Assembly: GCF_017562075.2 (NCBI RefSeq)
Contig: NC_054085.1
Coordinates: forward strand, 1,984,001 to 2,048,000
Length of the DNA stretch: 64,000 nt
Direction: 5' to 3'
DNA from: Anopheles merus
Lineage: Eukaryota; Arthropoda; Insecta; Diptera; Culicidae
The translations under genes were made by a program, and so were the position numbers. The notes beneath the pieces were generated by a model. That model made no database searches. It worked only from the letters and a program-made list of their open reading frames with translations, and was not told where the DNA came from. Position 1 is the first letter of the stretch; the number at the start of each line of letters is the position of its first letter. Positions 49,893 to 64,000 of the stretch are shown here, one piece after another.

Positions 49893-52509
49893 CATTGAAA
49901 CTGGTAACAGCGATACTAATGATAATAACCTAAGACGAATACCACTAAATCGTAAACGATTATAATAATTTAACGTGAATAGCGAACCATGTTTAAATCC
50001 ATAAATATTATGGCTAATATATGCCATTTGTAGAAACAATTTTTTTCATATTTTTCTATCAAAATCATGTGTTAATTGCGTTTAGTAAAGGTGATTAAGC
50101 TTTAATGAAATATGTAAATAAATTTCATTATTTACACTAATAATATAAATTTTCCTTTTTTCTCGTAATAATGGCCTTCGTGGCCGTATCACTTAACATG
50201 TTACAATTTAAAAATTATTATTTTATATTTCACACAAAAAATATCATAATTGTATGTGCTTTGTTTTTTTACTGATTTATTTTTACAACATTATAGTTGT
50301 TTTATTACATTGAAGACTGCTCAACATTTTATCAAGTTATCTTTTACCATCACAACATCATCATCAACCCATCTAACCGGCGTCACAAAAACGTATAACA
50401 TGCATTTGCTATCGCTCAAACTAAATACTATCGACGTTAAATACATGCAATCATGCTCCACTTGAAAGAAATTGAATCCACATTCCACTCGCAGCCCTTA
50501 CTGTTACTATGAAAATATCATTTCCTCTTCGAGTGTGTATCCTTTGAAAAAGTGTATCGAGAAAACGGTGAATAGATTCCTTTCCATCATTTTCACTAAC
50601 TAGAAGTGTCTCGCAGATTGATTGGTATCAATTCTTTGAATCAACAATACATATCAACAAGCTATGCCCCGACAAAATAAATCCATTGCGTTTGCTGTTG
50701 ACGAAGGGTGAATAATGACAAGCGATGGAGAAAAAAACATCTTCAGCAACAGAGCAAGCAATAGAAGTTTTGATTGTTTACCCTTACATGATTGTAGGTA
50801 TGAAATTAAGCTACCCCAATGTCCATAATCCGAAAACCTCAAGCAGAGGTATATTTGAATTACCTATGTGGCGAGTGATAAAGAGGCGGTGAAATTAATT
50901 CCGTATTCTCAATGACTGTTGATTTTAGCAATGGTAACTGACGCTTCTGCTACTGACATTTGTGAAGGAATCCATGATACATTAATCTGGGCTATTTGAG
51001 CTGTATTATTTATACTACTGTACATATATAAGAGTTCTTAGTGCTACACATTTAACATAATCTTTAAAAGCCCGATTTCTTTCCTTTTGTCTCGTAATTA
51101 TATTACACATAAAATTTATAAAATCATACTACCCTTCATCTATGAGCTCCTGGAAAAGGAGGCACGTGGTTATCTGGTGTTTGTCCAATGCAAACACTCC
51201 AGCAAGGGATGATTTATTTTTCAACTGCTATTTTCACACCACTTATCACGTCTTTCTGTTTACCCGATTGCTATTCGAATGCATATTTTACTCACCATTT
51301 GACGAAGATGAAATCACTGCACTGAATTTCCTTTTGGTGGAAGCCCCTATCATCGTGTTTTAGGACTCCCCGCGACAATGACAGTCTGCTCTATAGGGAT
51401 TTTCCCTCACGAAAGTAAGACATGCATAGGAAAGCTAGAGGGCAACATGGAAACTAGTTACCAATGTACGGTACGGTGCGTGGTACATGGTGACTGTTAG
51501 AGTGGTTGACGTTTTTCCGCCTAATGTAAAAATCCATTTAAATTTGTAATCTCTTCCGCTTCGCTTGTGCCCACGGCGTCTCAGCAGTAGCAACAACAGC
51601 AGTCAATCAGCGCGTCGGTGTCAATGCCGTAGGATTTAATGAAAAAAAAAACCTAAACAAATTTTATGCAAAACAGATACCGTGGCGTGCCAGCTGATGG
51701 AATGCCACCATATTGGATTCGCCGTCGACACTTGATTACTTTCAGGCAACAACATTATGTGTCCTTCGTTGTATCTCAACTTAGTGGTATCGTACGTCGG
51801 CCATCATCCCTATCATAGGAGTGAAGGAATAAGTGAAAGTTCTATAGAAAATACAGCATAAACATCATCTCATAACAGTCAATTTCACTTGACTCTAACG
51901 AGCAAACCAAACAAAGTAGATGGATTGCAAACTTGGGGATCGAAAACGTAAGACAGGACTATTGAGATGGCAAAAAAGTGCGAAATAAAATATGATAATT
52001 GAGTTTTGGTGACACTTTCGATAGTAGTGAAAATATAAATAAGTCTCTTGTTTTACAGAAACATTTGTCTGGTGTTTTTCTTCTTATCAAGTTTACGGCT
52101 TTAATTGTGATAAATTCTCTTTGTGGATGATGAAATTATCCACCATCTAAGATACACATAGCTATACAAAATCATTTTCATTGAAATAGAAACCGACTAA
52201 ATATCAAATAATCTCAACGCTAGAGGCAAATCATATAGATTATGATATCCCTGTATTATCTATTATTATTATTTAAAATTTTTGTTATTTCTGTTTAATT
52301 ATCAGTACTGTGTATCGACTTACGCTTTACTCAACCTTGGCCATATTTATAAAACAACGTAATAGCATTGAGAGCTAAAAGGTGTCAACCCTTCAGGATG
52401 GTATTCATCATTATGACATCATGCTGTTGATTTTTTCCCTTTCTTTTGGTTTTAGTAAATTTACGCAACTACCACCAATGCATAGTGAGTGATGTAAGAG
52501 ATTTTTGGT

Positions 52510-52515
52510 TTTATT
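52510..52515 (-). terminator. Candidate poly(A) signal of the secreted-protein gene
   Basis: AATAAA on the minus strand, about 110 nt beyond the stop codon at 52623, a normal distance for a short dipteran 3' UTR. No transcript data are available to confirm it. Confidence 0.5.
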
Positions 52516-52622
52516 CCTTATTCACTAGCTTAATTAATACAGTACCTACAGATAACTTATTAAAGAAAGCAGACACTAATTTCTAATGGGTTGCAGCGCA
52601 TAATGGCTTAATGGGAGCATTT

Positions 52623-54406
52623 CTAGCTCACATCCGGTTTGATTGCGTTCGATCGAAACCCATACACTGTTCGCTGCAGTCGAAGGCTGGTTATATTAAA
52701 CAGTTTCAGCCGGATGTAGAAGTTTTTCGGATTGAAGTCCAATACCACCTCGTGAAAGTATGTGAGTACCTGAAAGAGAGAAAGAGAAGAAAAATGCAAA
52801 TAGTTAAAGATTTCATTTTCGGCACAATTCAAGAGAAATGTATATTTTACTGTTTCAAGTGAACGTGTTTTTGAATTTAAAATTATGGCCTTCTCAGTTC
52901 CATTGAGCCTCATGTTCAAACGAGCCACAAAAAAAAACAAACAATTCCCGATTTAAACCTTTTGCCCCAATGTTCACATTCATAACTGCATTCTGTTCGC
53001 CCGCGCGTAAATTTTGCTCTAATTAGTTCGGTATGCTGCGACTGTCAGACACTTCGCACAGCAGAACCACCCGCTCAAATGGTCCAATTAAATGCACGAT
53101 CCAAACAACTCGATCGCCTTGATGCCCGACATTACGGCTGTCTCGTTCCGTTTCTACTCCAGCTCCCTACGCTCTTTCTAATGGTGACCCCGAGGCTAAG
53201 GTCAATAAGCAACCGTTACAACAACCTCTTGATCCATTCGATAGACCGATAGAGCTGGCATCATAGCGGCAACAACGTAGCACAACGACGCGAAAGCGTT
53301 GTAGTAGCCGCTTCCAAGATGGACTCTATGCTAAAGCCGTTTTTGTGGTTTGGGTTTCACTTTCGCTTGTCTATCGCGCTGTGTTTGAATTAGAAATGAC
53401 GCACCGCACTTCCCTTGCACCATCTAGCCACACCTTAGTGGACGTATACCCGGTATGGTGGTACGGTTGTCGTCACACGTAAAACTATTTTTGGGAGCGT
53501 CGCGGAGTGATTACATGACATGCTTCAGCAGAAGGAGGAGATCTGTTTGGCAACAAAACCGAACACCGGGCACGTTCCCAGCACCGACCAACCACTCGCC
53601 CAAAGTGGCTAAGGTTTGTACGCGTCAACGTCCATCCACACCAGCAAGCGCCGACGAGATCATAACCCAGTAGCACGGGTCTTGCGTGAGCAAATCTGTC
53701 CACAACCTGTGAAAGAGTGCCAACATTCGTGGAATGCGAACCACAATGAAATAGCTCCGTCTTTTGAGGCCTAGCACAAACAAACACCACTACCGTGCCG
53801 TTGTCCTGATGCCGACTTTAGCGCACTCAGCCCAGCTAACAGAGCACTAGGGCATCTCCGGCATCGCAGCATCGCGCGAAGGCCATTAATTTCACTTTTT
53901 TATCACCACCATTACGTCTTGTAATACGCGCGTTTACCTTAGAGGAGTTGAATTGTGTGAACGTAATACTTTCACCATCCGCTGCAGTGAACTTCTCTAC
54001 GACGGTAACGTTTTGCGGCTCCACGAATGGACCGACCGATTTGTGCAGCACCTTCAGGATTTCGTCACCTGCATCCGGGCGGAAGTGTGTTTTCCCAACA
54101 TATGCAAACATGGAAGTACAGAAAAATCGAATTTGAGTTCGAATTAGCTTGATAAACGGTCACAGAACACTAGCACACGGTATTTGTTTTCGCGTCCATC
54201 TGGGTGTTATATCATGCTACGCGCAGTATCGACACACCGTGCGGAAATGGACAACACGCACCTTCTTTGCGGTTGCCTAGCCCGTGGCCAATCCAAAAGC
54301 CCTCCTCATCGTAATCGATTTCATAATCACTCTGCTGCGTCCTGGCCACCTGAAGATAGGTAAGCGCGCAGCACGCACCGATCACTAGCAGCAGCTTATC
54401 GCGCAT
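52623..54406 (-). CDS. Small secreted protein of unknown family, 3 exons, 140 aa
   Basis: Exons 54262-54406, 53938-54068 and 52623-52769 are joined in phase by GT-AG introns of 193 and 1168 bp, ending in TAG. The last acceptor (CTCTCTTTCAG) is strong; the second-exon acceptor (GGATGCAG) is weaker. The start is the ATG at 54406: the in-frame codon further upstream is GTG. The N-terminus, MRDKLLLVIGACCALTYLQV, is a classic signal peptide with cleavage expected near residues 20-25. The mature chain opens with an acidic, aromatic stretch (SDYEIDYDEEGFWIGHG). It has no cysteine and carries three N-glycosylation sequons (NVT, NSS, NIT). Its second half is rich in alternating hydrophobic residues (FNPKNFYIRLKLFNITSLRL), which suggests beta strands. 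I recognise no family, so the function is unknown; a soluble or matrix secreted protein is inferred. Confidence 0.7.
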
Positions 54407-54430
54407 AATGAGACTCACTGATCGTGTCAC

Positions 54431-57492
<3,062 letters not shown>

Positions 57493-57647
57493 CAACACAT
57501 CCGGCGAGCATACACATCTTTAAATAAATGGCCCGTTTAGACCAACGCATACCGAGTACGATATCAATAATATGTATTATCTTTTTAAAAAAAATTTTTT
57601 TTACTTTACCATGGCATGAAGAATATGTAACATTCAATGCCCTAGTG

Positions 57648-59242
57648 CAGCGGTCGGCAAACTTTTGAGGCAACGGGCCTCAATTTTGTAAATGATCTAA
57701 AGCAGCGGGACCGAAGAATGCGATTTTTCTATTATTGTGATTTAATTATTACATTATAAAATTTTAAAAACAAAATAATTGGTTAATGATATCAAGCAAT
57801 GTGATTGGTATTATTGCTGTTTTCCTATAATTGTGTCATCCAAGCATGGTTCAAAATTGATATAACCTACTTATAAACAATTTTTTGATATACAAAAATA
57901 TAAATCATAAAATTTAGTATGCGACCTTCATTTCGATAGTCTTATTGTGGTGTTAAAATAATGTTAATATTACATAACGGTTGCATTAAAAAATGGACAA
58001 CAATTGTCGATTTTTTATGGGTTTATCTTAACCCGCACTAACAAAACGTTAATTACACTTTGAGCAGTAGTTTCCCATTAGTTAGCAGACGAAATTTGAC
58101 ACCTCTATCAGTCGACCTCTAACCATGGCCAAAAAAGTGAATGAAAAGCATGTGCGATCAAAGAATGGCACCCCATAGCGTCCAAAATGGACTCCGTGCG
58201 GAAGTTTGCGGACGTCGTGTATACCCGTTTTTCCATTTTGATCGCCAACATCTTGGAACTATAAGGCAATAATGAAAGCATCGAAAGAAAGCCCAGGTTC
58301 ATTTTTGAGATTCCAAAAGAAGCTGAAATGAAGACAGAGGGACAAGTACCTACATTACTGCATTAGCTGGACCGGAATATCGATGCAACCCACCAAACAG
58401 TAAAATAATAGCTGGGAAACATAAATAAACAGATCAGTAATTAGAAATCGCATCCACTGGCGCAGTGGCAAAAATTACGCGAAAACTTAATGCAATCATT
58501 TCAGGTGAATTTCGACAGAATTTCGATATAACACCCTAGTCCGCAAACTGGTCCAACATCCGTCATCTGTGTCCCATGGATTTTTTTCTACACCAACGTG
58601 GTGCAAAAACTCTACTCGAACAATTTTGTAGCAAAAATTTAGGAGAAATTGATGAAAATCGAAGGTAGAACTTAAATCATGCATGTCTCCGTCCACCATG
58701 GTAAAAATTCCTAATAACTGACGAAAGGCCATTCGCAAAGTCTTTAACTTATTTGTGCAAGTAATCTGAAATAATTCCCTTTCAACAGATAAAATTATCT
58801 TTCGTAGTTTTTTTCTACAGCCAGCCGAAAATGGCATATTTTCGTCACAGTTGCTATCAGGTACACGGTGGCGGTGCTAATCAAACCACAAACCATGGCT
58901 GATTGAAACTTGTAGAGTTTAATTAAAACCAGCTCCGACAAGTCACAAAGCTCAAGGGACAAACTGCACTTTAAAGTTTTAAAGTTTTTTACATTATCAT
59001 GCAAAAGTTACCGGGATATTAATCTCGAGCTCGAACATACTGAACGGTCCGTCATTCCATAGTACTTTAATTAAAAGTTGAAAAAGTACGATGGTTTAAT
59101 ATGGTATACTAAAAGATCTTTAGCAATTTGTGTATGAATCGTTTCTTCCCATCTTTCAAAATCAGTCAAATCCTTTCGCGGGCCGGATTGAATGTTGTGG
59201 CGGGCCGCATTTCGCCCGCGGGCCGGACTTTGCCGACCACTG
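57648..59242. mobile_element. 1.6 kb hAT-superfamily element, no intact transposase
   Basis: The left end starts CAGCGGTCGGCAAAC; the right end read inward is CAGTGGTCGGCAAAGTCCGG. A perfect 8 bp target duplication, CCCTAGTG, flanks it at 57640-57647 and 59243-59250. Both terminal regions contain GGGCC/GCGGGCC motifs. TIRs beginning CAG..GTCGGCAAA with an 8 bp duplication are typical of hAT elements. Interior frames (58108-58302, 58496-58837, 58795-59004) are short, and I cannot match them to a transposase, so this is a degraded or deleted copy. Confidence 0.88.
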
Positions 59243-59250
59243 CCCTAGTG

Positions 59251-61772
59251 CATTAAAGTAAGGTCAAAGAATAGTGCATTAAAGTTCGATCTTGTTTAAG
59301 CTTAAAAAGGTAGACAGTGGCCTGTTTCATTGAAATAGGTGCTTTATTTTAAATTAAACATGACTTGGTTTTAATCCTATGAGTATTGAAGATGACTGTA
59401 AACGATGACTATTACGCTCTGATTCGTTAAATTTGTATCATGTCTGTTTACTATTGATATTTCTTTACTGACTAATGGTTTGATTATAGATATTAAATCA
59501 TTGATGTGCGTTTTGTATAAACTTAATACAAACAAAACGTCTTAACATCTACTTATTCTTTTATTTTGATGGCACGATAACAATTTTTTTTAATAATACA
59601 AAATAGTTGAACAATGAAATATCTGGATTGAAACATAAAATAAAATGCAATAATGTATGGCTTACATGACAATGCACGCACAACGACATGTATCATGCAC
59701 AGGACCATCAAAATCGTACATCATTCAATTTCAATTTTGTCTCATGGTTTGAAATTCATCCACAGTAATTGAATTATTTGTCGGCAAATTGATCATTTTC
59801 CATTAAGTGCACGAGTCGAATGAGGTCCACCTGGCGATATGTGTGTTTCCTGCATCGCTAGCAAGTCTCGAGCTCTCGGGTAGACACAGTCCTTTATCGC
59901 TATCAAGTAAAGTTTGTGAAAAAGTTTCAACATCACTTAATTACTTCATTCATTTGTTTACACTCACGCCTCTAGGCTGTATTTTAACTGTAACTCATGT
60001 TCATTAAGCATGTAGTCAACCCCTTATCATAATGAAATTGTATGGAAGGGATATTACACTTACTGCACAGCAACTTACCATCAATGCTGCATTAAAACTT
60101 ATATTTCCTTTTATTTTAATTTACATTTTAATCGATCCAATACTACTGCCGAAATTCTTTATTAATATTTAAGATAAGTCATGCGCTTCAGCAACAATAA
60201 AATCTGTTGCTGTGTGCCAAATTGACCCGGTGACTTAAAAAAGAGATGAAGTCTTATAGAGGTCTAGATCAGAGGTCGACAAAATTTGCAACCAAAAGAG
60301 CAAAATTCTATAAAAATGATCGTAGAGTTCTACGTGAAGAGCCGAATAGATAACCCAAGAGTAAAGATGTTTAAAAGTCCCTTGAAATATACGAACGGCA
60401 AAGAGTCGCCACCTTGACAGCAAAGAGCCGTACTGTGCCGATTGCTGGGCTAAACCATTCCAAAGCTAGCAACCTAACATACATTTTAAGATGAACAATG
60501 TAGTTCTGGTCAGTTAGGGTCTTGCTGCTCAAATTACAAAGAATCCGACCATGTAGTGTTTCATCTAGCGTTACGCAAAATGTTATTCACCTTGTAAACA
60601 ATTTACTATGAAGGAAAAATACATTGGTAGCAATGGAAACCGTTTTAACTGCAAAATTTTAAAACGTTTAATCAATTTAGAACAATTGTGAATTAAAGGA
60701 AATATTTCAGATTAAAACGTAGAATTCTACGTCCGTCTGGCCTCTCAGTGTGCAGCATCAAAACAGTGATTCGCGCATGTAATGCGCATTGCGCACGTTC
60801 AGGCGCTTAAAAAAACATCGATTTTTTTAAGCTGAAAAGAAGTGATAATTTACATGAATTTTGCAAAAAAAGTTAGATATACAGTATACGCTCAATAATC
60901 CGCACCTTTTTAATAAGCTTGCTCCGCTTAATTCGCTCGATAATACGCATAAATTCATGCGAAAAGAATACATTTTTGGTCAAAAGTAGTTGTTTAAGAT
61001 TGAAATGCACCAAAATATAGGCAATTTGATTTACACCGTAGTTAAGCCATGAATCAATAGCAGCGCCATCTCGAGGCAATGACACAACTACTCCCCACTT
61101 CACAGTAGCGCCATCTACGTGGTTAGTTATGCAAAATCATGGGGTCAAAGAGTGGAAATTAAGCCATAGTACAAACCCAAAAATGTAAACATCGCTAGCG
61201 GAGCACAGCACTTTGTAATAAGTACCCCAAGAAATACATGCAGAATTCAATTGACAGCACAAAGAGGCGAATGAGCTAGACCTCAAAGTCTCTATAAAAA
61301 TAAGTAAAAGTAAAAAGTGACAGCACAGATTTTGGAACTAAAACTTAATTCTACATCTTTATATGACCTTGCTAGCAAATTTTGAATAGAGTCCTTGGCG
61401 GGTAGCTCTTGCTTGACAATTATTAGCGCTCTCCGATGAATATGATAACTGTGCTAATTGATGCTCCCATAGAAAACTCGAATCGTGAGTTATAACTATC
61501 TAATGTGGGGCACAATCTTACAGTAGCGATATATGATTAAACAGATAAATACCGTTCTGTTTTTGTTTAATACAAGGTTTCTTTGTTGAACCTGAAAATG
61601 TCTAATATATTATAATTAACTCATGGAACGAGCCAAAAATATGAAGTTTCAAAATACACAGCAAAACTTTATTCGATATCTCACGACCCGCCCCGGGTTT
61701 TAAGATTTTTGTATGACTTCCTGAGTTATGGGCTGGCAGTGGGTGTTAATGTGCCACCTCCCTTATACTTTT
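59251..61772. other. AT-rich non-coding DNA with transposon-end fragments
   Basis: No supported gene. At about 60270-60430 the sequence CAGAGGTCGACAAAATTTGC with repeated AAGAGCCG blocks resembles a hAT terminus of the type at 57648 without a partner. At about 60886, TACAGTATACGCTCAATAATCCGC resembles a pogo-like end, also single. A short duplicated GCGCCATCT occurs near 61060-61110. Confidence 0.5.
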
Positions 61773-62042
61773 CACCACACTTATATCTGCCTCTTTTGGA
61801 AATAACTTGAACGATTCTTAGTATTTAAACTCTCGATATGATCACGATTTCTTATCGGAACCAATAATGAAATTGCTCTTTATGCGAGATTTTACTCGTT
61901 AAAAAGGGTTACATTTTTACACTCACACGTTTCTCCACACTTCTACCTGCTTCTTTTGGAAAAACCTAAATATTTATGATATGATCACCATTTCTTATCG
62001 GAACCAAAAATAAAATTGTTCTTTATGCGAAATTTTACTCGC
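61773..62042. repeat. Two-copy tandem repeat, period about 160 bp
   Basis: The unit beginning CCACACTTATATCTGC at 61775 recurs as CCACACTTCTACCTGC at 61935. Both copies share CTTTTGGAAA, GATATGATCAC, TTTCTTATCGGAACCAA and TTTATGCGA.ATTTTACTCG in the same order. The second copy is shorter in the middle. The repeat leads into GGTTCCACTGTA at about 62080-62093, which resembles the end of a pogo-like element. Confidence 0.8.
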
Positions 62043-63390
62043 TAAGAGGGGTATAAGGGGTAGTGGTTATGAGGGGTTCCACTGTACTATTTTTTTGTTC
62101 TTTAGGATGGACTCGACGAGCTTCCTGACAATCTGTAAGAGCTTTCTTTTTAATGCTTTGGGTGAAGACGGCATCGAAAATATTGTGTCATTAAAACATG
62201 ATATCTAAGTCATCGGAAGTTAAGTTAAACTGAGCAAATCATCTCATCAATACGAATCCAACCAAAATTTAACGAATATGTGTATATTGCAACCGATTCA
62301 CAATATGTAATTCAGTTTTTATTTATAAAAATTAACCTAACTTATCCCTACATAACTTTAATCTTAACTCCTAACTATAAAAATAAAAAGAAAAGAATTG
62401 AATTGATTTTGTTGAATAAATCCAAAACAACGATTTTCAAATGATTTCTGTGTTTGATAATTTATCTGCCCAGTTTATGAAATTACATACATCACGTGTT
62501 TCAACATCTAAAGAATTGCAAAGTAAAACAATGAGTTTCCTCTTCTTTTGTATCCTATGTGTAATATAAAATTTCATGTCATTTGTATCATGTTTTTTTA
62601 CACCCGGGCAGTGATGGCTTAAATAAAATCACATTATCTGTGATGTTTAACTCATGCTTTCGATATGTTTAAAGTTCGCCGTCACTAATATCAAGCATGC
62701 CCTCAGTAAAATTATGAATTTCTTTGGAAATTTGGTCAATTTAGATTAGTTCCTTTATGGAACTATCCATAACTGCATCTGTAAATTTAGTTGAAGAGTA
62801 GTTGGATTTTAATACTACCCTACTTGTTGGATTTTAATACTATTAGTACTAAAATCCAACAAAAAAAATTACAATTTATAATCATTGAGGAGCATTCCTC
62901 GAAACTATTTCATTTCTGTAGGCACTACAAATGTGTTTGTGATGTGATCATTAAAAGAGTAAGCTAATTTCATTCTGGCAAAATCCTAATAAATCATTCA
63001 GTTGCATCGAAAGAAGTCAGGATTATGTTTTGAAACAACCAACTGCAAAAACGGATGCTTTTGGAGATTTCTCTACAAGATTGCATCCATATATTTCCGT
63101 AATACTAATTTTTTTCTCATCTTTTACTTGTATTTATTTAGGTATTATGAAGAAAAGCTGACAAATTTGTCTCTATAACTTCATTCCTTTTACTTCTACA
63201 AGATTTAATAACTTTGAAATTATGAATAACAATAATATCTTCTTCAAAATTACGCTGATATTTAAATTGGTTAGTCCAGACCGTAGATTATGTAAATGCC
63301 CTTGACTTAGGTTATGTATAACATATCTGGCCTCCCGAAATAGTTGATGGAGGAATAACAAATGATATCAAATCATGTTAGTACAATATT
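62043..63390. other. AT-rich non-coding DNA
   Basis: No supported gene; short frames only. It contains the near-perfect palindrome at 62826-62860, listed separately. Confidence 0.5.
62801..62860. repeat. Direct repeat plus near-perfect palindrome
   Basis: GTTGGATTTTAATACTA occurs at 62801-62817 and again at 62826-62842. It is then followed after one base by its inverse (62844-62860, 16 of 17 positions). The last two form a hairpin with almost no loop. Confidence 0.85.
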
Positions 63391-63684
63391 GGCCAATATT
63401 AGCGAGCTACGTGGTCATGTTGTTGTGAAATGAAGATTGTCCGACTTTTAGACCGCAGAGACTTGGATCGCATAAATTTCATACCTATTATCACATTTAG
63501 AATGGTGTTCCAAGATTTCAAACGATATCGGTCTGATTTTTCGCATGTGCATAGCTTACGAGTGTCCTCAAATACGTGTCAAAAAAGTCCAATCCGATAA
63601 GTAGTCTAGAAAACTGTCCAGGATGCCGCAAAGTCAGATAAATGGTGAAAACATGAGGTGTCCGACTTTAGGTGGCCGCCACTG
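63391..63684 (-). repeat. Copy B of an interspersed repeat (Tc1/mariner-like end)
   Basis: The reverse complement begins CAGTGGCGGCCACCTAAAGT, is bordered by TA on the plus side (63685-63686), and aligns in order with copy A at 38843-39106. A CAGTGGCGGCCA-type terminus next to TA fits the Tc1/mariner superfamily. The other terminus is not found, so the copy is truncated or the boundary has decayed. No transposase frame. Confidence 0.7.
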
Positions 63685-64000
63685 TAGCTGGTAACAGGTG
63701 TAATTCCTGTTTTTTGGTTCTTCGCGTTGCGCATTAGTAGATGCAAAATCTATCATTAGGCTCCTTTCATTATCCTTCGTGTTAATATTTTAATGATAAA
63801 AATCATAAATTTGTGCATTTATTGTAATACACATTTTACAATGTATTTAGTATACAGTTCAGTGTGGTTAAATAAATTACTGGAAAAAACGCTAAGCCGG
63901 CTTATCTTCAACTCACTACGGTAGATTAACGAATCTATCACCTACGGCAATGTGCAAGAAAATCTCATTTCGCTAACTTAATTTTGGACGGGCACCACAT
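63685..64000. other. Non-coding end of window
   Basis: AT-rich sequence without an ORF or repeat that I can identify. Confidence 0.5.

Larger units (their letters stand above)
49457..52622. other. Non-coding stretch between genes
   Basis: No supported gene. There is a low-complexity AT region at 49830-49893 including two TA runs, a short GGCCTTCGTGGCC hairpin at about 50173-50185, and AT-rich sequence throughout. The minus-strand AATAAA at 52510-52515 belongs to the downstream flank of the secreted-protein gene. Confidence 0.5.

Noticed and set aside
51142..51363. Possible exon on the minus strand ending at a GTGAGT donor near 51298
   Set aside because: The short open stretch has no matching partner exon and no recognisable protein sequence.
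54407..54430. Upstream extension of the secreted protein by eight residues
   Set aside because: The codon at 54430 is GTG, not ATG; the ATG at 54406 starts a textbook signal peptide.

Overview
The window looks like nuclear DNA of a mosquito, most probably Anopheles. It is AT-rich, and the clearly coding exons have short (64-106 bp) GT-AG introns. It is peppered with a tRNA-derived SINE of about 200 bp that resembles the Anopheles SINE200/SINEX family. It also holds non-autonomous DNA transposons and long simple repeats. There is nothing prokaryotic and no CRISPR array, operon or plasmid feature.

Only three protein-coding genes can be supported well, all on the minus strand. (1) A seven-exon gene (41964-47720) rebuilt here codes for a 533-residue BTB-BACK-TLDc protein. 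(2) Inside its 3.8 kb third intron, on the same strand, lies a complete two-exon gene for the spliceosomal core protein SmE (43536-43914, 90 residues). (3) A three-exon gene (52623-54406) codes for a 140-residue protein with a signal peptide. Its mature part has no cysteine, carries three N-glycosylation sequons and belongs to no family I recognise.

Layout: 1-41.9 kb is a gene desert with no convincing exon. It holds SINE copies, a 1.1 kb TIR element with a TAA duplication (2342-3460), a 618 bp hAT-type MITE with a SINE-like piece inside (21116-21733), a 358 bp pogo-like MITE (37778-38135) and a decayed non-LTR retrotransposon 3' end (about 38363-38720). 41.9-48 kb holds the nested BTB-TLDc/SmE locus. 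48-52.6 kb is non-coding with one SINE. 52.6-54.4 kb is the secreted-protein gene. 54.4-64 kb is non-coding, with an uninterrupted (TG)175 tract, a 1.6 kb hAT element with a perfect 8 bp target duplication (57648-59242), a tandem duplication and assorted transposon ends. Two copies of one repeat lie in opposite orientation about 24.5 kb apart (38843-39106 and 63391-63684).

No novel multi-gene system is visible. The most interesting items are the same-strand nesting of SmE, the uncommon BTB-BACK-TLDc architecture, the orphan secreted protein and several precisely bounded mobile elements. All exon boundaries were placed by eye from splice signals and reading frame, without transcript data.
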